Origin: Streptomyces sp. JH34
GTDB lineage: Bacteria; Actinomycetota; Actinomycetes; Streptomycetales; Streptomycetaceae
Direction of reading: 5' to 3'
Length of the DNA: 64,000 nucleotides
NCBI RefSeq assembly: GCF_029428875.1
Contig: NZ_JAJSOO010000001.1
Span: 5,518,001-5,582,000, forward strand
A program made the translations under genes and the position numbers. The notes beneath the pieces were generated by a model that saw nothing but the letters and a program-made list of their open reading frames with translations, was not told the origin of the DNA and ran no database searches. This document shows, one piece after another, positions 27,239-37,392 of this stretch (position 1 is its first letter; the number at the start of each line of letters is the position of its first letter).

Positions 27239-27287
27239 GGCCGGGCGGGCCCGGGGCGTGTGCCCCGGGCCCGGCGAAGGAGCGAGC

Positions 27288-28082
27288 GTGGCCGGACCGA
27301 CGACCGCCCAGCGCGGCGAGGCCGAGCGGGCCGACACCCCGGCCCGCCCGCCGCACACCGGCCCCGGGGGGCGCCGGCTGACCGGCCGGACGCGGCTGGT
27401 CCTGGCGGCGGCCGGCGCGGTCCTGACCGCCGCCGCCACGGTCTGGATCCTCTACGGATCGTCCTGGCTGCGTCTGGAGAAGGTGACGACCACGGGCACC
27501 GACGTCCTGACCCCGAGCGAGGTCGAGGCGGCGGCCGCGGCCCCTCTGGGGTCTCCGCTGATCTCCGTGGACACCGGTGTGATCGCGGACCGGTTGCGCC
27601 AGAAGTTGCCTCGTGTCGACTCCGTGGATGTCGTACGGTCATGGCCGCACGGTGTCAGCCTTAAAGTGACCGAGCGAAAGCCGGTCCTGTTGGTCGCGAA
27701 GGGCGAGAAGTTCGTCGAAGTGGACGCTGAAGGCGTGCGTTTCGCCACCGTGGACGAAGCGCCCCCGCACGTACCGCTGCTGGACATGAGGCCCGACCGG
27801 TCGGCGAGCGTGCGTCGCTTCGGCGGTGACCGTCTGCTGCGGGAAGCGGTCCGCGTCGCGGGAGACCTCCCGGAGAAGGTGGCCGGGGAGACCCGGACCG
27901 TACGGGTGACGTCGTACGACTCCGCGGTCCTGGAACTGACCCGTGGACGAACCGTGATGTGGGGTAGCAGCGAGGAGGGACCCGCGAAGGCGCGGGTTCT
28001 CACCGCTCTCATGAAAGCGTCCCCCAAAGCGGGACACTTCGACGTGAGTGCTCCCACCGCCCCTGCGGTGTCGAGGAGTTGA
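27288..28082 (+). CDS. ftsQ: Cell division protein FtsQ/DivIB
   Basis: 264 residues from GTG 27288, set by GAAGGAG upstream. It has a short basic cytoplasmic tail, one membrane helix (about 36-56), a POTRA domain (about 61-130, beginning LEKVTTTGTDVLTPSEVEAA) and an FtsQ/DivIB beta domain. It links early and late divisome proteins through FtsL and FtsB/DivIC. The stop is followed by the 276-base ftsZ regulatory region. Confidence 0.95.
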   Translation: MAGPTTAQRGEAERADTPARPPHTGPGGRRLTGRTRLVLAAAGAVLTAAATVWILYGSSWLRLEKVTTTGTDVLTPSEVEAAAAAPLGSPLISVDTGVIADRLRQKLPRVDSVDVVRSWPHGVSLKVTERKPVLLVAKGEKFVEVDAEGVRFATVDEAPPHVPLLDMRPDRSASVRRFGGDRLLREAVRVAGDLPEKVAGETRTVRVTSYDSAVLELTRGRTVMWGSSEEGPAKARVLTALMKASPKAGHFDVSAPTAPAVSRS

Positions 28083-28172
28083 CGCACGTTTCGCCTGGCC
28101 AGCCCCCTGGTTGGTCAGCGCTACGGGTGATCACATAGGGTGAAAAGAAAAACGGGAGGTTCGGCGTGTTCG

Positions 28173-28202
28173 TTGAACGTGCGCCACTTGTCGACTTAGT
28201 GT
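28173..28202 (+). promoter_or_regulatory. Candidate ftsZ promoter
   Basis: TTGAAC (28173-28178), an 18-base spacer and TAGTGT (28197-28202) lie about 155 bases upstream of the ftsZ start. In Streptomyces several promoters, one of them sporulation-dependent, are known in this same ftsQ-ftsZ gap. Which of those corresponds to this site cannot be decided here. Confidence 0.5.
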
Positions 28203-28238
28203 CCTGTTCGGAAGAGTCCAAGAAGCAGACACACTGGT

Positions 28239-28287
28239 AACCCTAAACTTCAGCGTTAGGGTTTGGGTCGGCGTCCGGACCGACCCA
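28239..28287 (+). promoter_or_regulatory. Two abutting inverted repeats in the ftsZ upstream/leader region
   Basis: Dyad 1 is AACCCTAA (28239-28246) with TTAGGGTT (28256-28263), 9-base spacer. Dyad 2 is TGGGTCGG (28264-28271) with CCGACCCA (28280-28287), 8-base loop. The second begins at the base after the first ends. They lie 72-120 bases upstream of the ftsZ start. They may be operators, or RNA hairpins if transcription begins upstream. Confidence 0.5.
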
Positions 28288-28358
28288 ATCGGCATCCGTC
28301 GTCGCGGCGGGACTACCGCGAAGCGACGACACGTAACTCGAGGCGAGAGGCCTTCGAC

Positions 28359-29576
28359 GTGGCAGCACCGCAGAACTACCTCGCAGTCATCAAGGTCATC
28401 GGTGTCGGCGGCGGTGGTGTCAATGCCATCAACCGAATGATCGAGGTCGGTCTCAAGGGCGTCGAGTTCATCGCCATCAACACCGATGCTCAAGCACTGT
28501 TGATGAGCGACGCCGACGTCAAGCTCGACGTCGGCCGTGAACTGACCCGCGGCCTCGGCGCCGGGGCGAACCCGGCCGTCGGTCGTAAGGCGGCAGAGGA
28601 CCACCGTGAGGAGATCGAGGAGGTCCTCAAGGGGGCCGACATGGTCTTCGTCACCGCCGGAGAGGGCGGCGGCACCGGCACCGGCGGGGCACCCGTCGTC
28701 GCCAACATCGCGCGCTCGCTGGGCGCCCTGACGATCGGTGTGGTCACCCGCCCGTTCACCTTCGAGGGCCGGCGGCGCGCGAACCAGGCGGAGGACGGCA
28801 TCGCCGAGCTCCGCGAAGAGGTCGACACCCTCATCGTCATCCCCAACGACCGGCTGCTGTCCATCTCGGACCGCCAGGTCAGCGTGCTCGACGCGTTCAA
28901 GTCGGCCGACCAGGTGCTGCTCTCGGGTGTCCAGGGCATCACCGACCTCATCACCACCCCGGGCCTGATCAACCTCGACTTCGCCGACGTCAAGTCGGTC
29001 ATGTCCGAGGCCGGATCCGCGCTCATGGGCATCGGATCCGCCCGCGGCGACGACCGCGCGGTGGCCGCCGCGGAGATGGCGATCTCCTCGCCGCTCCTGG
29101 AGGCGTCCATCGACGGCGCCCGCGGTGTCCTGCTCTCCATCTCCGGCGGCAGCGACCTCGGTCTCTTCGAGATCAACGAGGCCGCCCAGCTGGTGAGCGA
29201 GGCGGCTCACCCGGAGGCGAACATCATCTTCGGCGCGGTCATCGACGACGCCCTGGGCGACGAGGTGCGGGTCACCGTCATCGCCGCGGGCTTCGACGGC
29301 GGGCAGCCGCCGGCCCGCCGGGAGAACGTCCTCGGCGCGGGAGCCGGCAAGCGCGAGGAGCCGGCCCCGCCGGCCCGTACCGCCGAGCCGGCGCGCCAGA
29401 CCGGCGGTCTCGGTTCCGTGCCCCCGCGCGAGGAGCCTCAGGCGCCGGCGGCCGAGCCGGTGCCGGTGGCGAACGAGACCTCGCTGCCGCCGGTGACCCC
29501 GCCGCACGTCCCGACGGCCCGTCCCTACCAGGACACCCAGGCCGAAGAGCTGGACGTACCGGACTTCTTGAAGTGA
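28359..29576 (+). CDS. ftsZ: Cell division GTPase FtsZ
   Basis: 405 residues from GTG 28359, preceded by GAGGCGAGAGG. The GTP-binding signature is GGGTGTG (103-109). The T7 loop region (NLDFADVKSVMSEAGSALMGIG) is complete. A disordered Ala/Pro linker (about 315-390) leads to the conserved C-terminal peptide LDVPDFLK, which binds partners such as SepF. It polymerises into the Z-ring; in Streptomyces it forms ladders of rings for sporulation septation. The start of pgeF overlaps its stop as GTGA. Confidence 0.98.
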   Translation: MAAPQNYLAVIKVIGVGGGGVNAINRMIEVGLKGVEFIAINTDAQALLMSDADVKLDVGRELTRGLGAGANPAVGRKAAEDHREEIEEVLKGADMVFVTAGEGGGTGTGGAPVVANIARSLGALTIGVVTRPFTFEGRRRANQAEDGIAELREEVDTLIVIPNDRLLSISDRQVSVLDAFKSADQVLLSGVQGITDLITTPGLINLDFADVKSVMSEAGSALMGIGSARGDDRAVAAAEMAISSPLLEASIDGARGVLLSISGGSDLGLFEINEAAQLVSEAAHPEANIIFGAVIDDALGDEVRVTVIAAGFDGGQPPARRENVLGAGAGKREEPAPPARTAEPARQTGGLGSVPPREEPQAPAAEPVPVANETSLPPVTPPHVPTARPYQDTQAEELDVPDFLK

Positions 29577-30334
29577 TAGGTCCGCAGCACGCGGCGAGAG
29601 CCGCGGAGTCTTCGGCGGACGGCGCCCACTTCGCCTTCACCGACCGGTGGGGCGGAGTGAGCGCCGTTCCGTACGAGGAGCGCAACCTCGGCGGCGCGGT
29701 CGGTGACGACCCCGCCGCCGTCCTCACGAACCGTGCGCGCGCCGCCCGTTCCCTCGGTCTCGACCCGGCCCGCGTGGTCTGGATGAACCAGGTGCACGGG
29801 CGGGACGTCGCCGTGGTCGACGGGCCCTGGGACGACGCCTCCGCGGCCTCCGGCATCCCCGCCGTGGACGCGGTGGTGACGTCGCGGCGCGGGCTCCCGC
29901 TCGCGGTGCTCACCGCCGACTGCACCCCTGTCCTGCTCGCCGATCCGGCGGCCGGGGTCGTCGCGGCCGCCCACGCGGGACGGCCGGGCCTGGTCGCGGG
30001 GGTGGTCCCGGCCGCGGTCGAGGCCATGATCGCGCTCGGCGCCGAACCGTCCCGGATCACCGCGCACACCGGGCCGGCCGTCTGCGGGCGGTGCTACGAG
30101 GTTCCGGAGCGGATGCGGGCCGAGGTGGCCGAGGCCGTCCCGGCCTCGTGGTCGGAGACCAGCTGGGGAACCCCCGCGGTGGACGTCACGGCCGGGGTCC
30201 ACGCCCAGCTCGAGGAGCTCGGCGTCGTCGACCGGCACAGCTCGCCGTTCTGCACCCTGGAGTCCGGCGACCACTTCTCGTACCGCCGGGACCGCACCAC
30301 GGGGCGGCTCGCCGGTTATGTCTGGTTGGACTGA
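29573..30334 (+). CDS. pgeF: Peptidoglycan editing factor PgeF (YlmD/YfiH family, multicopper-oxidase-like)
   Basis: 253 residues from GTG 29573. Metal-site motifs of the YfiH/DUF152 family are present: NQVHG (His75), TADCTPVLLAD (Cys117) and AAHAGRPGL (His134). The E. coli homologue removes non-canonical muropeptide precursors, fitting the cell-wall context; related proteins were earlier called laccases. It follows ftsZ with overlapping stop/start, as ylmD does in other Gram-positive bacteria. Confidence 0.92.
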   Translation: MIGPQHAARAAESSADGAHFAFTDRWGGVSAVPYEERNLGGAVGDDPAAVLTNRARAARSLGLDPARVVWMNQVHGRDVAVVDGPWDDASAASGIPAVDAVVTSRRGLPLAVLTADCTPVLLADPAAGVVAAAHAGRPGLVAGVVPAAVEAMIALGAEPSRITAHTGPAVCGRCYEVPERMRAEVAEAVPASWSETSWGTPAVDVTAGVHAQLEELGVVDRHSSPFCTLESGDHFSYRRDRTTGRLAGYVWLD

Positions 30335-30340
30335 TAGGGC

Positions 30341-31060
30341 ATGACGGATCGCAGGACCCAACTCGCCGCGAACCTGGCACACGTGGAGGAACGCATTGCT
30401 TCCGCCTGTGCCTCGGCCGGGCGCAGGCGGGAAGAAGTGACCCTCGTCGTGGTCACCAAGACCTACCCCGCGAGCGACGTGCGCATTCTTCACGAACTCG
30501 GCGTACGTCAGGTCGCGGAGAACCGTGACCAGGACGCGGCGCCAAAAGCCGCTGCTTGTGCGGATCTGTCGCTCACATGGCACTTTGTCGGACAGTTGCA
30601 GACCAACAAGGTCCGCTCCGTGGCCGGTTATGCCGATGTCGTGCAGTCGGTGGACCGGGTGAAGCTGGTCACCGCGCTCTCGGCGGCGGCGGTGAAGGGT
30701 GGACGTGAGCTCGGCTGCCTCATCCAGGTCGCCCTCGACGCGGAGAGCGGCGAGCGCGGTGACCGGGGCGGCGTCGCACCGGACGCGATCGAGGAGTTGG
30801 CGGCGGCGGTGGAGGCGGCGGAGGGTCTCAGGCTCGACGGACTGATGACGGTCGCACCGCTCTCCGGCCCGTACGCCGGGCGGCAACGGGCGGCGTTCGA
30901 CCGCCTGGTGGAATTCTCATCCCGCCTGCGCGGGAACCATCCGGCTGCGAACATGGTCTCTGCTGGGATGAGCGCGGATCTCGAGGACGCGATCGCGGCC
31001 GGGGCGACACATGTACGCGTCGGTACGGCGGTACTCGGAGTCCGACCCCGGCTCGGGTAA
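30341..31060 (+). CDS. YggS/YlmE family pyridoxal-phosphate-binding protein
   Basis: 239 residues from ATG 30341. The PLP lysine is Lys40 in VVTKTYPASDV. Conserved blocks include WHFVGQLQTNK, SVDRVKL and MSADLEDAIAAGATHVRVGTAVLG. The single-domain alanine racemase-like fold regulates cellular PLP and amino-acid balance and has no racemase activity in studied members. In the conserved order ftsZ-pgeF-yggS-sepF it corresponds to ylmE. Confidence 0.93.
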   Translation: MTDRRTQLAANLAHVEERIASACASAGRRREEVTLVVVTKTYPASDVRILHELGVRQVAENRDQDAAPKAAACADLSLTWHFVGQLQTNKVRSVAGYADVVQSVDRVKLVTALSAAAVKGGRELGCLIQVALDAESGERGDRGGVAPDAIEELAAAVEAAEGLRLDGLMTVAPLSGPYAGRQRAAFDRLVEFSSRLRGNHPAANMVSAGMSADLEDAIAAGATHVRVGTAVLGVRPRLG

Positions 31061-31186
31061 CGTCGCGAAGCAAGTCGGACCACAGCAGAAAATATGGTCA
31101 TTACCGCTCACGCGGACTGGCCGGAGTGGATCTCGGGCACTTGGTGACACGAATGCCGATCCACCACAGAGCGGAGGACTCGGAGC

Positions 31187-31798
31187 ATGGCCGGCGCGAT
31201 GCGCAAGATGGCGGTCTACCTCGGCCTCGTGGAGGACGATGGGTACGACGGTCCGGGGTTCGACCCCGACGACGAATTCGAACCCGAGCCGGAGCCCGAG
31301 CGCGACCGGCGGCGGCACCAGCCCGCGCATCCGGTGGAGCGGGAACGGGACGAACCGGTGCGATCCGTACAACCGCCCGCACCACGGGAACCGGTTCAGC
31401 TCCCGGCGGAAAGCGGACGACCCGCCCGAATCGCACCCGTGGCATCCATCACACCTGACCGTCCGAACCTGGAGAAGAACGCACCGGTGATCATGCCCAA
31501 GGTCGTGTCCGAGCGTGAGCCCTACCGGATCACCACGCTGCACCCCAGGACCTACAACGAGGCCCGTACCATCGGGGAACACTTCCGTGAGGGCACTCCG
31601 GTGATCATGAATCTGACGGAGATGGACGACACGGATGCGAAGCGACTTGTCGACTTTGCCGCGGGACTCGTCTTCGGTCTCCATGGCAGCATTGAGCGTG
31701 TGACGCAGAAGGTGTTCCTGTTGTCTCCTGCTAACGTCGATGTCACGGCGGAGGACAAGGCCCGCATCGCAGAGGGCGGGTTCTTCAACCAGAGCTGA
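31187..31798 (+). CDS. sepF: Cell division protein SepF
   Basis: 203 residues from ATG 31187, after a purine-rich GGAGGACTCGGAGC stretch. The N-terminal amphipathic helix (MAGAMRKMAVYLGLVED) is the membrane anchor. An acidic, charged linker follows (about 20-105). The C-terminal SepF domain contains VIMNLTEMDDTDAKRLVDFAAGLVFGLHGSI. SepF bridges FtsZ and the membrane; actinobacteria lack FtsA, so it is the main anchor. A 126-base gap before it could hold its own promoter. Confidence 0.95.
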   Translation: MAGAMRKMAVYLGLVEDDGYDGPGFDPDDEFEPEPEPERDRRRHQPAHPVERERDEPVRSVQPPAPREPVQLPAESGRPARIAPVASITPDRPNLEKNAPVIMPKVVSEREPYRITTLHPRTYNEARTIGEHFREGTPVIMNLTEMDDTDAKRLVDFAAGLVFGLHGSIERVTQKVFLLSPANVDVTAEDKARIAEGGFFNQS

Positions 31799-31865
31799 GA
31801 ACACCGGGAACAACCCGGCCGGGAGGCCGGGGCTACGAAAGCCAGGGGAGAGGGAAGCGCGGAAC

Positions 31866-32162
31866 ATGGGCGTCGCACTGGATGTGGTCTATATCGCGCT
31901 GATGTGTTTCCTCATCGTGCTGATCTTCCGGCTGGTCATGGACTACGTCTTCCAGTTCGCACGTTCATGGCAGCCAGGCAAGGCGATGGTGGTCGTTCTC
32001 GAGGGCACTTACACTGTCACCGATCCACCGCTGAAGCTTTTGCGGCGGTTCATACCGCCGTTGCGTCTCGGGGGCGTGGCACTTGACCTGTCCTTCTTCG
32101 TTCTGATGATCATCGTCTACATTCTGCTCAACCTCGTGGGCAAGCTTGCGAGCAGCGTGTGA
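31866..32162 (+). CDS. YggT family membrane protein (YlmG)
   Basis: 98 residues from ATG 31866. Two hydrophobic helices (about 5-27 and 74-95) bracket the conserved YggT segment (YTVTDPPLKLLRRFIPP). YlmG/YggT proteins are found between sepF and divIVA in many Gram-positive genomes and influence nucleoid and septum placement. The molecular role is not established. Confidence 0.9.
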   Translation: MGVALDVVYIALMCFLIVLIFRLVMDYVFQFARSWQPGKAMVVVLEGTYTVTDPPLKLLRRFIPPLRLGGVALDLSFFVLMIIVYILLNLVGKLASSV

Positions 32163-32211
32163 ACGATACGGTCTTGCCGACTGCCGACGACTACGTAGAG
32201 GTGAAGAAGAG

Positions 32212-33387
<1,176 letters not shown>

Positions 33388-33422
33388 TCGGTTCGCGCTC
33401 GCTGAGCGCGTAGCCGTCGGCA

Positions 33423-33470
33423 GGCAGAGGGCCGGGCCCCGGGGTTTTCCCCGGGGCCCGGCCCTCTGCC
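33423..33470. terminator. Strong 22-bp hairpin after divIVA
   Basis: The arms 33423-33444 and 33449-33470 are perfectly complementary over 22 bp around a TTTT loop. It starts 36 bases after the divIVA stop and ends the dcw transcript. Confidence 0.9.
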
Positions 33471-33622
33471 GTGGGCGGAAGCGGGCGAGGCCTCCACGGG
33501 GTGGGCGTCAGAGTCGTGTGCGGCCGCCGTCGCGGCGGTGCGCCCGGTGCCTACGGCCGTGCGCGGGCCGGGCGGCACGGGAGCCCGACCACACCACACC
33601 CGGGGTGCGGAACGGGGTGCGC

Positions 33623-33664
33623 GAAGGGGCCCGGCCGGGACGCGTCGTCCGGCCGGGCCCCTTC
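33623..33664. terminator. Strong 16-bp hairpin after ileS
   Basis: The arms 33623-33638 and 33649-33664 pair perfectly (GAAGGGGCCCGGCCGG) around a 10-base loop, just beyond the ileS stop at 33678 on the minus strand. The 150 bases between this and the divIVA terminator hold no recognisable gene. Confidence 0.85.
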
Positions 33665-33677
33665 ACGGGCGGAGTGC

Positions 33678-36600
33678 TTACCGCTCGGTCCTGCGGAGGC
33701 GGAAGGTGAGGGACAGGCCCTCGTCCTCGAACGGGGTGCCGTACGTGTCGTCCGCCTCGCCCCGCGCGTAGTCCAGCGCCAGGACCTCGTCCGCGATGAG
33801 GGTCGCGTGCGCGGTCAGGGCCTCGGCGGTCTCGGAGGACGGAGACGTCCAGCGCACCGCGATGCGGTCGGACACCTCCAGGCCGCTGTTCTTGCGGGCC
33901 TCCTGGATCAGCCGGATCGCGTCACGGGCCAGCCCGGCGGCCCGCAGCTCCGGCGTGATCTCCAGGTCCAGGGCGACCGTCGCACCCGAGTCGGACGCCA
34001 CCGACCAGCCCTCGCGCGGGGTCTCCGTGATGATGACCTCGTCGGGGGCGAGGGTGACCTGCTCGCCGTCGACCTCCACCGAGGCCGTCCCCTCGCGCAG
34101 AGCCAGGCTCAGCGCCGCGGCGTCGGCGTTCGCGACGGCCTTGGCCACCGCCTGGACGCCCTTGCCGAACCGCTTGCCCAGCGCGCGGAAGTTGGCCTTG
34201 GCCGTGGTGTCGACCAGCGAGCCGCCGACCTCGGAGAGGGAGGCCAGGGAGGAGACGTTCAGCTCCTCGGTGATCTGGGCGCGCAGCTCGGGCGTGAGTG
34301 ACTCGAAGCCCGAGGCGGCGACCAGGGCCCGCGAAAGCGGCTGCCGGGTCTTGACCCCCGACTCGGCGCGCGTGGCCCGGCCCAGCTCCACCAGGCGGCG
34401 TACGAGCGCCATCTGTGAGGAGAGCGCGGGGTCGATCGACGCCGGGTCCGCCTTCGGCCACTCGGACAGGTGGACCGACTCCGGGGCGTCCGGGCCGACC
34501 GGGACGACCAGGTCCTGCCAGACCCGCTCCGTGATGAACGGGGTCAGCGGGGCCATCAGCCGGGTGACGGTCTCCACGACCTCGTGCAGGGTGCGCAGCG
34601 CCGCCTTGTCGCCCTGCCAGAAGCGGCGGCGCGAGCGGCGGACGTACCAGTTGGACAGATCGTCGACGAACGCCGAGAGCAGCTTGCCGGCGCGCTGGGT
34701 GTCGTACGCCTCCAGCGCCTTGGTGACCTCCTCGACCAGGGTGCCGAGCTCGCTCAGCAGCCAGCGGTCCAGGACGGTGCGGTCGGCGGGGGCCGGGTCG
34801 GCCGCGGACGGCGCCCAGCCCGACGTACGGGCGTAGAGGGCCTGGAAGGCCACCGTGTTCCAGTACGTGAGGAGCGTCTTGCGGACGACCTCCTGGATCG
34901 TGCCGTGGCCCACGCGGCGCGCCGCCCACGGGGAACCGCCGGCCGCCATGAACCAGCGGACGGCGTCCGCGCCGTGCTGGTCCATCAGCGGGATCGGCTG
35001 GAGGATGTTGCCCAGGTGCTTGGACATCTTCCGGCCGTCCTCGGCGAGGATGTGGCCCAGGCAGACGACGTTCTCGTAGCTGGACTTGTCGAAGACCAGG
35101 GTGCCGACCGCCATCAGCGTGTAGAACCAGCCCCGGGTCTGGTCGATGGCCTCCGAGATGAACTGCGCCGGGTAGCGGCTCTCGAAGATCTCCTTGTTCT
35201 TGTACGGGTAGCCCCACTGCGCGAACGGCATCGAACCCGAGTCGTACCAGGCGTCGATGACCTCCGGGACGCGGTACGCCTCCAGCTGGCAGTTCTCGTG
35301 CGAGCAGGTGAACGTGATCTCGTCGATGAACGGGCGGTGCGGGTCCAGGTCCGACTGGTCGCGGCCTGTCAGCTCGGAGAGCTCGGCGCGCGAGCCCACG
35401 CACGTCAGGTGGTCGTCCTCGCAGCGCCAGATGGGAAGCGGCGTGCCCCAGTAGCGGTTGCGGGACAGCGCCCAGTCGACGTTGTTGTTCAGCCAGTCGC
35501 CGAAACGGCCGTTCTTGACGGAGTCCGGGAACCAGTTGGTCTTCTCGTTCTCCTGGAGCAGCCGGTCCTTGACCGCCGTCGTGCGGATGTACCAGGACGG
35601 CTGCGCGTAGTACAGCAGGGCCGTGTGGCAGCGCCAGCAGTGCGGGTAGCTGTGCTCGTACGGCACGTGGCGGAAGAGCTTGCCACGCGCGTCCAGGTCC
35701 TCGGTGAGGGCCTCGTCCGCCTTCTTGAAGAAGACGCCGCCGACCAGCGGGAGGTCCTCCTCGAATGTGCCGTCGGGGCGGACCGGGTTCACCACCGGCA
35801 GGCCGTAGGAGCGGCAGACCAGGAGGTCGTCGGCGCCGAACGCGGGGGACTGGTGGACCAGACCCGTGCCGTCCTCGGTCGTGACGTACTCGGCGTTGAC
35901 GACGAAGTGTGCCTCGCTCGGGAACTCGACCAGCTGGAAGGGGCGCTCGTACGTCCAGCGCTCCATCTCCCGGCCGGTGAAGGTCTCGCCGGTGAGCTCC
36001 CAGCCCTCGCCCAGCGCCTTCTCGACCAGGGGCCGGGCCACGACCAGCTTCTCCGAGCCGTCCGTCGCGACGACGTAGGTGACGTCGGGGTGCGCGGCGA
36101 CGGCGGTGTTGGAGACCAGGGTCCAGGGCGTCGTCGTCCAGACCAGCAGCGCGGCCTCGCCGGCCAGCGGGCCGCTCGTCAGCGGGAAGCGGACGAAGAC
36201 CGACGGGTCGACGACCGTCTCGTACCCCTGGGCGAGCTCGTGGTCCGAGAGACCGGTGCCGCAGCGCGGGCACCAGGGGGCGACGCGGTGGTCCTGGACC
36301 AGCAGGTCCTTGTTGAAGATCTCCTTCAGCGACCACCACACGGAGTCGACGTACTCCGGGTCCATCGTGCGGTAGGCGTCCTCGAGGTCGACCCAGTACC
36401 CCATGCGGGTCGTGAGCTCGGTGAACGCGTCGGTGTGACGGGTGACCGACTCACGGCACTTCGCGTTGAACTCCGCGATGCCGTAGGCCTCGATGTCCTT
36501 CTTGCCGTTGAAGCCCAGCTCCTTCTCCACCGCGAGCTCGACCGGCAGGCCGTGGCAGTCCCAGCCGGCCTTGCGGCCGACGTGGTAGCCCTGCATGGTG

Positions 36601-36827
36601 CGGAAGCGGGGGAAGACGTCCTTGAAGACGCGGGCCTCGATGTGGTGGGCCCCGGGCATCCCGTTGGCGGTCGGCGGGCCCTCGTAGAAGACCCACTCGG
36701 GGCGGCCCTCGGACTGTTCGAGGGTCTTGGCGAAGACCTTGCTGTCGCGCCAGAAGTCGAGCACGGCGTGCTCGAGGGCGGGCAGGTCGACCTGGGCGGG
36801 TACCTGGCGGTACTGCGGCGATGTCAT
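33678..36827 (-). CDS. ileS: Isoleucyl-tRNA synthetase
   Basis: 1049 residues from ATG 36827, with GGAGGA 8 bases upstream. Class I motifs are PPTANGMPGAHHIEAR (HIGH region) and DGRKMSKHLGN (KMSKS region). The editing domain and a Cys-containing segment (CWRCHTALLYYAQPSWYIRT) are complete. Its length and motif style resemble the larger, eukaryote-like IleRS type often associated with mupirocin tolerance; that phenotype is inference. Expression is controlled by the T-box leader immediately upstream. Confidence 0.97.
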   Translation of the reverse strand: MTSPQYRQVPAQVDLPALEHAVLDFWRDSKVFAKTLEQSEGRPEWVFYEGPPTANGMPGAHHIEARVFKDVFPRFRTMQGYHVGRKAGWDCHGLPVELAVEKELGFNGKKDIEAYGIAEFNAKCRESVTRHTDAFTELTTRMGYWVDLEDAYRTMDPEYVDSVWWSLKEIFNKDLLVQDHRVAPWCPRCGTGLSDHELAQGYETVVDPSVFVRFPLTSGPLAGEAALLVWTTTPWTLVSNTAVAAHPDVTYVVATDGSEKLVVARPLVEKALGEGWELTGETFTGREMERWTYERPFQLVEFPSEAHFVVNAEYVTTEDGTGLVHQSPAFGADDLLVCRSYGLPVVNPVRPDGTFEEDLPLVGGVFFKKADEALTEDLDARGKLFRHVPYEHSYPHCWRCHTALLYYAQPSWYIRTTAVKDRLLQENEKTNWFPDSVKNGRFGDWLNNNVDWALSRNRYWGTPLPIWRCEDDHLTCVGSRAELSELTGRDQSDLDPHRPFIDEITFTCSHENCQLEAYRVPEVIDAWYDSGSMPFAQWGYPYKNKEIFESRYPAQFISEAIDQTRGWFYTLMAVGTLVFDKSSYENVVCLGHILAEDGRKMSKHLGNILQPIPLMDQHGADAVRWFMAAGGSPWAARRVGHGTIQEVVRKTLLTYWNTVAFQALYARTSGWAPSAADPAPADRTVLDRWLLSELGTLVEEVTKALEAYDTQRAGKLLSAFVDDLSNWYVRRSRRRFWQGDKAALRTLHEVVETVTRLMAPLTPFITERVWQDLVVPVGPDAPESVHLSEWPKADPASIDPALSSQMALVRRLVELGRATRAESGVKTRQPLSRALVAASGFESLTPELRAQITEELNVSSLASLSEVGGSLVDTTAKANFRALGKRFGKGVQAVAKAVANADAAALSLALREGTASVEVDGEQVTLAPDEVIITETPREGWSVASDSGATVALDLEITPELRAAGLARDAIRLIQEARKNSGLEVSDRIAVRWTSPSSETAEALTAHATLIADEVLALDYARGEADDTYGTPFEDEGLSLTFRLRRTER

Positions 36828-37115
36828 GTGCGGGCTTCCTCCGGCGGACGTCTTCCACTTCCGTCGGAGGGACGAGAGCCGGAATCTGCTCCCGCGGTAC
36901 CACCCTCCTTGGCCACGGGCATGCACCCATGGCCCCCTCATTGGGTCGCGACGCCGGGTCTAGTGACCTTGTCGACACGGGCGGGCCCATGTGTCCAAAG
37001 CTTTCTTCCGGCGGCTCCGGGGTGATCTTCACGACGCGCTCGCCCCCGGGCTCCCACCGTCCCCGGGTCGCTCCTGGCTGCGTACGACGCTACTCGTCCC
37101 GTCCATGCCTCTCGC
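36828..37115 (-). ncRNA. Translational T-box riboswitch in the ileS leader
   Basis: The T-box core AGGGTGGTACCGCGGG occupies 36906-36891 on the minus strand; its UGGU would pair with the ACCA end of tRNA-Ile. Upstream, an AGTA motif (37094-37091) and the specifier AUC (37026-37024, followed by ACC) mark the Stem I specifier loop and match isoleucine. Near the gene, CCTCCGACGG (36870-36861) can pair at 9 of 10 positions with CCGCCGGAGG (36847-36838), which contains the ileS Shine-Dalgarno sequence. There is no terminator hairpin with a T-run, so control is expected at translation: uncharged tRNA-Ile would free the ribosome binding site. Confidence 0.92.
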
Positions 37116-37122
37116 TGCGGCC

Positions 37123-37128
37123 AGTGTA
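37123..37128 (-). promoter_or_regulatory. Possible -10 element for ileS transcription
   Basis: TACACT on the minus strand would place the transcription start near 37115, just before T-box Stem I. No good -35 is visible. The stretch 37129-37392 up to the divergent DksA-like gene holds no further gene; an AT-richer patch near 37335-37380 may contain that gene's promoter. Confidence 0.4.
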
Positions 37129-37392
37129 CGGGCCCACACGGGCGACGGCCGACCGGTTTGTCAGGGGGCGGGGCTTGACCCGAATGGCCAGTCGGGGCGG
37201 ACGGAGTCCCGGAGCGCGTAACGGGGGCGGATTACCGGGCGGGGAGCTGGGCACAACGGTTGCAGGCGCGCCACCAGCATGTCGCCGTGAGGGGCAGGAC
37301 GGCGGCGTGCCCCGTTGCCGCGGGGCCGGGGCCGATTTATCGTCCCAGCACGATTCGCGTGCAAGATCACAATATGTGAAGGGGCCGCGGCC

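Noticed and set aside
34470..37025. 851-codon open frame antisense to ileS
   Set aside because: Shadow of ileS: Val/Arg/Asp/Gln-rich with no motif, and it would run through the T-box leader.
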